Notes under the pieces: model-generated
What the model was told of the DNA's origin: nothing
Databases searched by the model: none
The model's input: the letters and a program-made list of their open reading frames with translations, nothing else
Program-made: the position numbers and the translations under genes
From: a virus
IMG/VR virus record: IMGVR_UViG_3300021057_000037
Coordinates: 1-22,193 of that record
DNA length: 22,193 bases
Strand: one strand, 5' to 3'
Shown here: positions 1-7,050 of the stretch, piece after piece
How positions within the stretch are numbered: position 1 is the first letter of the stretch
How the letters are laid out: each line of letters starts with the position of its first letter

Positions 1-61
1 GATTAAGATCGTGAAAACCATCTGCCACACAATTTAAAACGAAACGCCATATTTTCGAAGC

Positions 62-78
62 TGTGCAAAAAATGCACA
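62..78. repeat. Short palindrome, TGTGCA with 5-nt A loop
   Basis: TGTGCA (62-67), AAAAA, TGCACA (73-78) is a perfect 6-bp inverted repeat in the non-coding left end. It could be an operator half-site pair or a small hairpin; nothing nearby identifies a partner. Positions 1-281 hold no convincing gene on either strand, only this palindrome and the larger nested repeat to its right. Confidence 0.4.
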
Positions 79-146
79 AACTCCAAATCCCAACGGCCGC
101 ATTAGGGGCGTTTTAAGCCCTCCAAATTTTGCCCTATATTTACCCC

Positions 147-254
147 TGCCAATCAACAATTAACGCGCCTCAGCTAACGTGTCGCCGCCGGCTTATTTCC
201 CCAATGATAAAGCCCGGACGAACTCAGTTAGCTGAGGTTTTTTGTTGATTGGCA
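147..254. repeat. Nested inverted repeats (13-bp outer, 11-bp inner)
   Basis: The outer arms TGCCAATCAACAA (147-159) and its exact complement (242-254) enclose inner arms CCTCAGCTAAC (168-178) and its exact complement (227-237). The 48-nt loop can fold again through GGCTT near 190 and AAGCC near 210. A short alternative hairpin, CTCAG-TTAG-CTGAG at 223-236, competes with the inner arm. Both arm pairs were read directly. The function is inferred: a structured RNA or terminator at the 3' end of the leftward late operon, or a site near the phage boundary. Confidence 0.7.
168..243 (+). terminator. Possible factor-independent terminator (rightward)
   Basis: The 11-bp stem 168-178/227-237, or the shorter CTCAG/CTGAG hairpin at 223-236, is followed directly by TTTTTT at 238-243 when read rightwards. 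Read leftwards it is not followed by a T run. It could therefore stop a rightward transcript entering from the left of the window and protect the end of the leftward late operon. No rightward gene ending here is visible, so the role is uncertain. Confidence 0.45.
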
Positions 255-281
255 TCACAGAGAATAGTCCGGGCCTATTTT

Positions 282-1067
282 TCAGATCGGATAATTGGCC
301 GTTAGGACCTCCACCTTTCGCTTCAGATAGCCACTTTTCGCGTTTACGCTTACACCGCTCTCGAGGCTCCACATGTGCCAGCCGAATTGCTTTGCATACT
401 TCATCAGGATGGGCGAAGGGTAGCTGCTCAAAAGAAACTTACCGCTGACTTCTGAAAGAGCCTTTAAAAGCCGTTCGAAATCCTCTATAGTGTAGCCGTC
501 GTAATGGCCGCAGTCAGAGTTGAAGTACGGCGGGTCGCAATAAAAGAAGCTATCGGCCGAGTCCCGCGTTTTAATGACGTATAAGGCGTCGGCGCACTCC
601 AATTGAGCGTTCTGTAAGCGGATGGCCAGATCCTCGGTGAACTGCTGGCGTTTGTTGCTGACCTTGAGCGTCGTCGTCCGCTTGCTGCGATCATAACCCC
701 ACGGTCCGTTCAGCTTTGCACTAAATGATTGAGAACTCAGGACCCAAACGGCCCAGGCTCTTTGCACATCGGTAAACAAGTGCGGGTTGTCGTTAATGAT
801 GCGAGCGTCCTTATGAGCGCTTCTGCTGTGAAGTGTTATTCGCACGAGTGCCTGGAGGTCGAGGAAACGCTCCTTGCATACCCGGTAAAAGTTCATCAGT
901 TCTTTGTTGGTGTCGTTCAATACCTCAACATCACTGATTGGCTTTCCAAAAAATATTGCGGCCCCTCCAAGGAAGGGCTCGCAGTAAAGTTTGTGCTTTG
1001 GAATTTTTGTGAGAATAGTGGTGAGCAACTTCTGCTTGCCACCATAGTATGTGATCGGTGTTTTCAT
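282..1067 (-). CDS. dam: DNA adenine methyltransferase (Dam/D12 class)
   Basis: A 261-residue D12-class N6-adenine methyltransferase that transfers a methyl group from S-adenosylmethionine to adenine in DNA. The family hallmarks are visible. The N-terminal AdoMet-binding signature ITYYGGK lies at about residues 5-11. The CEPFLGGAA motif lies at about 29-37. The catalytic DPPY is at about 178-181 in the context FFYCDPPYF. The length fits phage Dam proteins. I start at the ATG at 1067; the open frame can be extended two codons to a TTG at 1073, which is less likely. It is the last gene of the leftward late operon, 70 nt after a tail-fibre gene. This suggests late self-methylation of phage DNA, as a defence against host restriction or to mark packaged DNA. 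Target specificity (GATC or other) cannot be read from the sequence. Confidence 0.93.
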   Translation of the reverse strand: MKTPITYYGGKQKLLTTILTKIPKHKLYCEPFLGGAAIFFGKPISDVEVLNDTNKELMNFYRVCKERFLDLQALVRITLHSRSAHKDARIINDNPHLFTDVQRAWAVWVLSSQSFSAKLNGPWGYDRSKRTTTLKVSNKRQQFTEDLAIRLQNAQLECADALYVIKTRDSADSFFYCDPPYFNSDCGHYDGYTIEDFERLLKALSEVSGKFLLSSYPSPILMKYAKQFGWHMWSLESGVSVNAKSGYLKRKVEVLTANYPI

Positions 1068-1073
1068 TTTCAA

Positions 1074-1118
1074 GTATTGGCCCCACTGAGTGGATTCGGT
1101 TGCTTATTCCCCCAATAC
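1074..1118 (-). other. Intercistronic hairpin between tail fibre and dam
   Basis: GTATTGG at 1074-1080 pairs with CCAATAC at 1112-1118, a 7-bp stem whose loop includes the small palindrome CCACTGAGTGG. It fills most of the 70-nt gap upstream of dam. There is no T run after it in the leftward direction, so an RNA-processing or stability element is more plausible than a terminator. Confidence 0.4.
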
Positions 1119-1137
1119 CGAAAAACGGCTTTTCTGT

Positions 1138-1944
1138 CTACGCTTCGTAGTCAATCGTTACCCATCCACGATTGAACGGAGTCAAATCAAAATCTGTGTG
1201 ATCAAACAGACCGTTTGTCGCCGAGTCGATACGAGTCAGGTTCACGTTTGCGACGCCTATTGAATCGATCCATCCTCCGTTGTGAACTCCTGATGTATTT
1301 GATCGCACCAGCGGATACACTTCCGTGGAATCATCTTTTCGTATGACCACGTTGACGGCGCGAATTTTCGTAATGTCCGACAACCCATGCGCGACAGCTT
1401 TCGTCGATGTAGTGTCCATGTTCCAGTCCCCGATCTCGATGACTTTACGTTTGAGATATGGGCCGGAATTGATAGTCCTGATCCCGCCCTCGATTTCGAG
1501 TGTTCCCTTCAGCTTAAACGCCCGAACTAACGCGCTAAAGTCGGAGAGCCCAGATCCAGGCGCACCAAATGCCCATGTCATCGTTCGAATTGAATGGGTA
1601 TTATAGTTGTTGTTGTCGGAGTATTTGACTGGATCGCCAGCGCGGTATGCAGTAGCAATCGAAATCACAGGAACCTGGCCACCGCCAGCAGTCCCAACAA
1701 AAGCGGCCACCTCAAACACCTCACCAGCATAATACACGGCGCCTGCCGATATATTGTAGTCAGCTCCCGACCCGCTGTTCACACATCCGTGCAAGACATT
1801 TACTCCAGAGGCTTGAGAAAGCAAAGACAGCAATGCCGCCGAGGTGATGTCGGAATAGGCTTCCTGCATGTGCTCAAACGTTGATTTTGTCGCGCCCAAC
1901 TTACGAACGCCTGCAACAATATTGGATAGATCAAGTTTCTTCAT
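1138..1944 (-). CDS. Distal tail fibre / receptor-binding candidate
   Basis: A 268-residue protein with no enzyme motif that I recognise. The N-terminal 40 residues look helical and could attach to the baseplate. The middle is rich in Gly, Ser, Ala and Asn and strongly beta-predicted (for example AGAVYYAGEVFEVAAFVG), as in trimeric phage fibres. The C-terminus has more beta-rich segments. The start ATG overlaps the stop of the gpI-like gene by 4 nt, indicating coupled translation. In Mu-like phages the gene after gpI is usually the tail fibre, and position is the main argument here. It could instead be a fibre-attachment adaptor, since a second fibre and an esterase spike are encoded upstream in the same operon. 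Confidence 0.6.
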   Translation of the reverse strand: MKKLDLSNIVAGVRKLGATKSTFEHMQEAYSDITSAALLSLLSQASGVNVLHGCVNSGSGADYNISAGAVYYAGEVFEVAAFVGTAGGGQVPVISIATAYRAGDPVKYSDNNNYNTHSIRTMTWAFGAPGSGLSDFSALVRAFKLKGTLEIEGGIRTINSGPYLKRKVIEIGDWNMDTTSTKAVAHGLSDITKIRAVNVVIRKDDSTEVYPLVRSNTSGVHNGGWIDSIGVANVNLTRIDSATNGLFDHTDFDLTPFNRGWVTIDYEA

Positions 1945-2411
1945 ATGATGACGATGTTAAAAGTTGTTCCGAGTAACTTGTATTTCTTAATGTATGCTTC
2001 CATTTCGCTCTGAACGAATGTTATGGCCGACGGCACCCGCACTGTGAAATTGTATAGAGCCACGTTGTATTGTGTGTCGATGTAGGTGTTGATGTCTGCC
2101 CCGTCGCCGATAAAATTCGATATGTCTACACCGGTACCAACAAACAATCCATCGATGCTGCCAATGTTGTTTGTGATAGTAATGCCTGCGCCAAACTTTG
2201 ACTGCAACATCTTCTCCATGATGAATGTCTGCCCGTTGTATTTCACATCATCCATTTTTGAGTTCGTAAAACTCAAAAACTCATCATGCACCGCCCGTAA
2301 GCCTTTCAAACCTGCCTTAAGCCACGCGACTCGCTTGGTTTTTCGCCAAATCGATCCGAGAAGCAGCCGGACCATCGTCTCAAAGTCAAAGTCGTATGAA
2401 GGTATTGGCAT
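1941..2411 (-). CDS. Baseplate protein, gpI-like (Mu gp48 / P2 gpI analogue)
   Basis: A 156-residue protein lying directly after the gpJ-like gene and before the distal fibre gene, where Mu-like phages carry gpI. The N-terminal half is helical (LLGSIWRKTKRVAWLKAGLKGL) and is followed by a segment like YNGQTFIMEKMLQSKFG. That pattern is typical of short tail-protein-I analogues in Bacteroidota phages, which bind the wedge and present the fibre. The C-terminal half is beta-rich. The assignment rests on gene order and general pattern, not on a catalytic or diagnostic motif. Confidence 0.6.
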   Translation of the reverse strand: MPIPSYDFDFETMVRLLLGSIWRKTKRVAWLKAGLKGLRAVHDEFLSFTNSKMDDVKYNGQTFIMEKMLQSKFGAGITITNNIGSIDGLFVGTGVDISNFIGDGADINTYIDTQYNVALYNFTVRVPSAITFVQSEMEAYIKKYKLLGTTFNIVII

Positions 2412-2422
2412 GTCAGCGCTGT

Positions 2423-3274
2423 TTATTGTGCGACGTAAGTGATCATGGTCGTAAAGGCGATGGCCGGATCTTTTTCAATGGCTCCGCTGACGGGAATGAA
2501 AACCCTTGTGACATTGGCATATGCGCCGCCATCAGGCTTGCTTTGAACCGTTCCCATCGTAACCTCGTAAATATTTGAACTGCTGTTCTCGATGTAGTCA
2601 CCGTGCTTGTTGATGCTGTACTCGCCATTGAATGGAAGACTTGCCAGGTAGGCGGAGAATGCCGGCTCTACGATTGCCTTGATGTCTGCCAGAGGAATTT
2701 GACCGTTGTAGTAAACCGTCATCGGTGCATTTAGTTTGTCAGAAGCGAGTGATATCGCATCAAGGATGTTTGCGCCGGACCATTGAATTTGGCGCAGATA
2801 CGTATTGAACGCACTCAATTCGCCAGAAGTCAGGGCGACAGGTGTGGTCCCGCTCAGTTTGGCGACTTTTACTGTCGTTATGCCGCCGGAGCTCACAACT
2901 GCGCAACGTTTGATGATCTGCTTCACAGCATCGATCACCGCATAGTAGTATTTTCCGGTTACCTCGTCCCAACTGAGCGCATCGCCGTATTGGAATTTCA
3001 TCAATTCCTTCTGAAACCACCGGTCCGTTCCAGCAATGCCACTATCAACCTTCGCGGCAATCTCCGCCTGCCGGGTCTCCCAGAGATCATCCGCGATGAC
3101 TGTCATTGCAGCGAATAACCACATCCACAGGTTGAATTCCGAAGTCTTGCTCGTGCTCGTTAGCCCGTCAAGGTTTGCATCGTTGTTCACTTCATTGTAG
3201 ATCAACGCATAGTATTCGTCGATGCGACTCTTGAACGTCTGAAATTCGGTTAGTATGTCGTTGGCTGTAATCAT
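2423..3274 (-). CDS. Baseplate wedge protein, gpJ-like (Mu gp47 analogue)
   Basis: A 283-residue protein, shorter than enteric gpJ but typical for Bacteroidota Mu-like phages, whose homologues are often mislabelled nucleotidyltransferases. The N-terminal segment (FNLWMWLFAAMTVIADDLW, about residues 47-65) resembles the helical entry of J proteins. The middle carries a beta strand like TTVKVAK and a long helix ending IQWSGANILDAISL. The C-terminus is beta-rich, ending in an IAFTTMITYVAQ-like strand. Its start overlaps the esterase stop by 4 nt. Together with the gp25/gp46-like and gpI-like proteins it should form the baseplate wedge. Unusually, two fibre or spike genes separate it from the gp25-like gene. 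Confidence 0.65.
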   Translation of the reverse strand: MITANDILTEFQTFKSRIDEYYALIYNEVNNDANLDGLTSTSKTSEFNLWMWLFAAMTVIADDLWETRQAEIAAKVDSGIAGTDRWFQKELMKFQYGDALSWDEVTGKYYYAVIDAVKQIIKRCAVVSSGGITTVKVAKLSGTTPVALTSGELSAFNTYLRQIQWSGANILDAISLASDKLNAPMTVYYNGQIPLADIKAIVEPAFSAYLASLPFNGEYSINKHGDYIENSSSNIYEVTMGTVQSKPDGGAYANVTRVFIPVSGAIEKDPAIAFTTMITYVAQ

Positions 3275-5115
3275 TGTTCATTGATGTATGGGAACCAATA
3301 GTTAAAACTGTCTAGGCCATATTGATTTACTCCAGCAGCATCCCAGTGTACATTGTTATCCGCTGGGCCAAGTAAACCATACGCGTCAGTGTTGAAATAA
3401 GTGATGCCTTTGATCTTTTGATTGTACACCGGGTCGGCAGCGATCGTCGTGACAGTGTTCTGCTGGGCGGTCCGGACAGTGTTCATTTCACCAGGTACAG
3501 TGAAGTTGTTGTGAATCCGGCCCCACTGCATACGCAACTTCCTGGTATCGTATCCGAGATTTTCGAGAAAGTCAATTTTACCTTTCACATAGCTGTTCCC
3601 GTTCGCCTCATACGCATTGGCCTGATTGACATCCCCTCGGTCGGTTTCCCCTTGCATCCAGCCCCAACCCCTGAGTTCAAAATTCGTGATCCCAGCAAGA
3701 GCTGCTTGAATCACCGCGTTCGATTCGGCGAACAATTCTCCGGAGGAAGATGTGTTCCAATCGTAATTCCCTGCTCCTGCAACTTGTGCAAGAGCAGTTC
3801 CGACCCATGCGCGTCGAATAAAATGGATTGATGATGGTTTTCGTCGCGCAAGTTTATACCCAAGTCGCATTTCGCGGCCCATGTCGCCCGCGTGGCTGTT
3901 ATTTTGAAAGCCGGGCTCCAGATCACGCCAGGTAATCGTCGGACTTAGATTGGCGGGCGAGCCAGTGTCGTTATTGGTGTAACCAATTTTCACTCCCACC
4001 TTCGAATACAGGTGTGTTCCGATCGTTCCAGACGTTGCGTTCCCTTTCTCGTTCGACTGCCCCTCCATGATGTAAACCTGCTTTCTCGTTTGCTCACCCC
4101 ACATTTTCCTATACAGATATTTCACAATCTTCTCCTCCTCGGTGGCTGTCAATGTGTTGTTGAAGTAAAGGATTTGGTATTCTCTATGGTTACTGTAAGC
4201 AAGGTTTGCGCTTCCATCACGGCCATGATAGTGGATTGTCGAGGTGGAATCTCCGAGCCAATCTCCATTGTTAGCTCCGCTGGCAACTTGCAGCGTAACT
4301 TCTCTTGTGTGAAGCTTTGCCGTCGTTGTCGTGCCATTCGACCGCACAATTATTAAGTGAGGTTCGTCGACACTGCTTATGAAGTTATCGTTCGACGTCG
4401 GCGAGTTCAGTTGATCAACAGAGTCGTTGTTGCGTTGAAATATTCCAATGCCGTCGTTCACACTCGCTATGCCTGCTCGGATATAGAAGTATCGAGTGTT
4501 GTCGTTCCCTTGCCCCACCAGGAAATTTGTCGTTCCGTTACAAGCCGCGATAATTATGAACTGACCCGTTTGATGTGTAAATACCTGGTTGGCAGTGTCC
4601 GCCGCGTCCCGAAGACGGAATGCACGAGTTGAGCCGACGCTGTACGTCACGTGTTTGTTTGTGGCGTCGTATTGCGGATGTCCTCCAGCCACGACCTGCT
4701 TTCGAAGGTAGTTTCCAGTCTGATCCGTCTGGTTGAGCAAGTCAGTGCCGGACAGGTTCATCCTTGACGTGTCCGTGTTATCGAACCAATAGACAAGTTT
4801 CGAGTTGTTAACCGGTGAATCATAAACTTCGATTTGCAATGACGCCGTGATATCGGACGGGTTAGAACATCTTCCGCCCGTGGTATCAATTAGACCGGTG
4901 ACGTTATAAACACCGGCGACATTACCGTTGTATGTTCCGACCTGCCAGGTAACTTGCAGCGAACGATAACTACTGTCTTCCAACTGTACGCGCACGCGCG
5001 ATGGCAACGAGTCCAATGAAGGAAACGATGTGCCGAGGATCGCGTCTATCGCCAATCCGGATTCGACCGAAGTTATCGCGGGTCCGCCAAATCGATGTGA
5101 GGTTACAAAGAACAT
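3271..5115 (-). CDS. Tail spike with SGNH/SASA-type carbohydrate esterase
   Basis: A 614-residue three-part protein. Residues about 33-75 match a bacterial Ig-like Big_4 pattern (LPSRVRVQLED, then VTWQVGTYNG, then AGVYNVTG). Residues about 105-335 are beta-rich and look like a concanavalin/LamG-type lectin fold. Residues about 345-614 are an SGNH hydrolase of the sialate-O-acetylesterase type. The nucleophile block is IMEGQSNEKGN with Ser354, a block WMQGETD lies at 486-492, and the C-terminal catalytic region is DNNVHWDAAG with His590. The family removes O-acetyl groups from sugars. On a virion this would act on capsule or surface glycan during adsorption. It sits next to a fibre gene and upstream of gpJ, which supports a structural spike role. 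There is no signal peptide. Confidence 0.8.
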   Translation of the reverse strand: MFFVTSHRFGGPAITSVESGLAIDAILGTSFPSLDSLPSRVRVQLEDSSYRSLQVTWQVGTYNGNVAGVYNVTGLIDTTGGRCSNPSDITASLQIEVYDSPVNNSKLVYWFDNTDTSRMNLSGTDLLNQTDQTGNYLRKQVVAGGHPQYDATNKHVTYSVGSTRAFRLRDAADTANQVFTHQTGQFIIIAACNGTTNFLVGQGNDNTRYFYIRAGIASVNDGIGIFQRNNDSVDQLNSPTSNDNFISSVDEPHLIIVRSNGTTTTAKLHTREVTLQVASGANNGDWLGDSTSTIHYHGRDGSANLAYSNHREYQILYFNNTLTATEEEKIVKYLYRKMWGEQTRKQVYIMEGQSNEKGNATSGTIGTHLYSKVGVKIGYTNNDTGSPANLSPTITWRDLEPGFQNNSHAGDMGREMRLGYKLARRKPSSIHFIRRAWVGTALAQVAGAGNYDWNTSSSGELFAESNAVIQAALAGITNFELRGWGWMQGETDRGDVNQANAYEANGNSYVKGKIDFLENLGYDTRKLRMQWGRIHNNFTVPGEMNTVRTAQQNTVTTIAADPVYNQKIKGITYFNTDAYGLLGPADNNVHWDAAGVNQYGLDSFNYWFPYINEQ

Positions 5116-5118
5116 ATT

Positions 5119-5943
5119 TTAATGCCCGATAAATGCCACTTTAAGTCCTTTCGCAGTGCCGTTACCAATCTGATCAATGACGATCTCTACCTTGACATCA
5201 TCACCAAGGTTTGGGTTCGAAATTACCGGAGGGGTGACGGCGGTCGTGCTCTTATTTTCTGTATTGTCGATTGTGATTTTGGTAGACAGAATCGACACAC
5301 CTTCAACCTTTATGTCGACGGTAAATATGCTTCCGGCACTTTGAGCTGTTACGAGAGTCGACCGGACGTCCAATAGCGTCATGGCAAAAGTCGTCCAGAA
5401 CGTTATTTTGGTGCCAGTCGTTAGAGCTGTTACTTCATCGCTACATGGAACAATGAAGCTCTTAAGCTTTTGATTTTTGAGCTTGAGCGGAGTAACAGAA
5501 AGCTTGGCCCCGGTTTCCCCAACGGAAGTCCCGGCTGAAGTTTGGGCATCCGTAGCTTCTTCAACAATTCCCGCGACAGTCTCGGACGCATTGTTCACTT
5601 GCGATGTGATCAGAACATATGCAGACCCGCTCCATCGGTACGAGAGGTTTGTGTCCTCAGCAATGTAAATGATGCCGGTGGCGCCAGCGCCTGGAAAGGC
5701 CGCAAGATTCGCATAGGTCAAGACGTCATCGACGTATGAGGGCAGCTGAGCAGAAGGTACCTTCCCGGACCCATCCAACCCCGCAACTCCATTTGCCGCA
5801 CCGATCTTGTCGTTGTTGATCTTGCTATCAATGACATTTTGCACCATGTCGGCAACGCGCACTTTCGTGTTTGCCTTTTTAACCGTCTCATTTCTGATGA
5901 CGTTTGCCTGGGTGGTTAATTGTGAATCCGTTTGCTGCGGCAT
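5119..5943 (-). CDS. Proximal tail fibre protein
   Basis: A 274-residue fibre-like protein. The N-terminus (about 1-55) is helical and polar, probably the attachment region. At about 50-70 it has GVAGLDGSGKVPSAQLPSYV, a motif very common in phage tail fibres. This is followed by IIYIAEDTNLSYRWSGSAYVLI, the short repeat type found in many fibre shafts. The C-terminal 110 residues are beta-rich and could be a trimeric tip. The stop lies 3 nt before the esterase start, so the two are probably made together; this fibre may carry or anchor the esterase spike. The host receptor cannot be inferred. Confidence 0.72.
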   Translation of the reverse strand: MPQQTDSQLTTQANVIRNETVKKANTKVRVADMVQNVIDSKINNDKIGAANGVAGLDGSGKVPSAQLPSYVDDVLTYANLAAFPGAGATGIIYIAEDTNLSYRWSGSAYVLITSQVNNASETVAGIVEEATDAQTSAGTSVGETGAKLSVTPLKLKNQKLKSFIVPCSDEVTALTTGTKITFWTTFAMTLLDVRSTLVTAQSAGSIFTVDIKVEGVSILSTKITIDNTENKSTTAVTPPVISNPNLGDDVKVEIVIDQIGNGTAKGLKVAFIGH

Positions 5944-5957
5944 ATCCGTTCAATTTG

Positions 5958-6230
5958 TTATTCAAAAGTGTCGTCAAAAGTGTCGTCAAAAATTCCGTCG
6001 TCAATCCTGCCGGTGGCGACGGAGTAGTTCAGTCGTATGTAGTGCTCACGAACATCAGTTTTAACTACATCAAGGGTCTCGACATCCAATTGGCTGTCAA
6101 TGTCCGGATCTGCATCGATCGCTATACTATTGCGTTTCGCGAAGCTGACGAGCCCTTCCACGGAGCCATACTCTTGTAGTGCCAGGTCAACGATGTTCTG
6201 ATCAGAAAGTACTTTTACCTTTTCAATCAT
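5958..6230 (-). CDS. Small tail protein, gpX/LysM-like
   Basis: A 90-residue acidic protein. The N-terminal stretch VLSDQNIVDLALQEYGSVE followed by LVSFAKRNSI resembles the LysM-like tail protein X pattern, in which a small domain helps join the hub to the tube. The C-terminus ends in a DDTF-DDTFE duplication produced by a 12-bp tandem DNA repeat. The start overlaps the gp25-like stop by 4 nt. Its place among baseplate genes fits a hub-associated role. The LysM resemblance is weak, so an unassigned small baseplate protein is the fallback. Confidence 0.5.
   Translation of the reverse strand: MIEKVKVLSDQNIVDLALQEYGSVEGLVSFAKRNSIAIDADPDIDSQLDVETLDVVKTDVREHYIRLNYSVATGRIDDGIFDDTFDDTFE
5963..5998. 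repeat. 12-bp tandem repeat at the 3' end of the gpX-like gene
   Basis: CAAAAGTGTCGT occurs twice in perfect tandem (5963-5974, 5975-5986), followed by a third unit with three changes (5987-5998). Read leftwards it encodes the repeated DDTF residues at the protein C-terminus. Because the period is a multiple of three, expansion or contraction would keep the frame. Confidence 0.85.
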
Positions 6231-6532
6231 GGGTAATACGCGTCAACTGACACATTAATTTCCGTCTGGTCGTCGCTGAACTTTACCTCCAAAGCCCTGA
6301 TCACCATTCCGTCAGCTTCGAACTGTTTCTGTATTTCCGGGTAGACGTCCCCCGGATTTTCATCCAATAGAAAATCATCGATACCGACGCCGGTTTTTCC
6401 GAACTGTCGCAGCTCACCCTTCTTGCTTCGTACAAGAAGGCCTTGATGTTGTTTAGTACTCTCCGAAACAACAAAGTCGCCACTTTCAATGGCGAGGTCA
6501 TCCGTCGCATCCAGCTTATAGTCAAAAGGCAT
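6227..6532 (-). CDS. Baseplate wedge protein, T4 gp25 / Mu gp46-like
   Basis: A 101-residue protein with the character of the small gp25/gpW/Mu gp46 class. It opens with a strand-rich DYKLDATDDLAIESGDFVVSE. A helix-turn stretch ending in KKGELRQFGKTGVGIDDFL follows, where G-E-x-x and a short acidic segment are usual for this class. The C-terminus has strands like LEVKFSDDQTEINVSVDAYY. Family members sit at the base of the sheath and nucleate sheath polymerisation. The gene follows the gpV-like gene with a stop-start overlap (TGATG), the same order as Mu genes 45 and 46. Confidence 0.7.
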   Translation of the reverse strand: MPFDYKLDATDDLAIESGDFVVSESTKQHQGLLVRSKKGELRQFGKTGVGIDDFLLDENPGDVYPEIQKQFEADGMVIRALEVKFSDDQTEINVSVDAYYP

Positions 6533-7050
6533 CAGTGCTTCACTTTTGTGTTCTCCAGATCTTCAAAACTTGGCATCTGTATTCCGGTCACAGCGGCTTT
6601 CAATGATGTCTGCAACGCCGAAGGTGCGCCACCTCCAGGTTCCGCTATCGGGGCTCCGTTCAAAACGTTATTAATAGCCGTTATATAATCCTTCACTTTG
6701 TCAAGCTCCGTCTTCGTGCTTTGCCATTTTACTAGCCCTCCGTTCGTCCCGTTGAAAAAAAGTACTTCCTCTACAACGCTCACCATCACCACACAACGGG
6801 TACTCACTTTATTACCGATCAGCCCGACAAGGACTGTACTGTTGACAGCAGGGACTTGAACCATTCCATCCTTCACGTTGTCAATCGCCGCCTTCAGCCG
6901 AACATCCGGGATCTCCGTTTCGTCCGGGAGCTCTACCACACAAGTCAGTGTTGCAAGATCCACGCTCTTGACGGTGGCCGGCTCTATGATCATGGGAACC
7001 TTACCCAGTGACTTCAATGATGAAAGCAGCTTTTCCTCGTCCCTCGTCAT
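6532..7050 (-). CDS. Baseplate spike/assembly protein, gpV-like (Mu gp45 analogue)
   Basis: A 172-residue protein. Residues about 20-95 are a run of beta strands (ATVKSVDLATLTCVVELPD, DGMVQVPAVNSTVLVG) consistent with the OB-fold of P2 gpV, Mu gp45 and the T4 gp5 N-terminus, which caps the hub. The rest (about 110-172) is helical and Gly/Pro-rich. No iron-binding HxH apex motif and no long beta-helix is visible, so the membrane-piercing tip may be short or supplied by another protein. Its start overlaps the hub gene's 3' end by 4 nt, and it precedes the gp25-like gene, matching the usual Mu order. Confidence 0.7.
   Translation of the reverse strand: MTRDEEKLLSSLKSLGKVPMIIEPATVKSVDLATLTCVVELPDETEIPDVRLKAAIDNVKDGMVQVPAVNSTVLVGLIGNKVSTRCVVMVSVVEEVLFFNGTNGGLVKWQSTKTELDKVKDYITAINNVLNGAPIAEPGGGAPSALQTSLKAAVTGIQMPSFEDLENTKVKH

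Noticed and set aside
263-281. Terminator AATAG...CTATT-TTT at the end of dam
   Set aside because: The stem is a 5-bp AT-rich one and points rightwards, against the direction of dam transcription.
1-281. Phage attachment site or transposable phage end
   Set aside because: No integrase, host gene remnant or target duplication can be seen, so inverted repeats alone do not support the call.
729-1175. 148-residue + strand open frame opposite dam
   Set aside because: It overlaps the whole N-terminal half of the methylase, whose motifs are clear, and has no family features.
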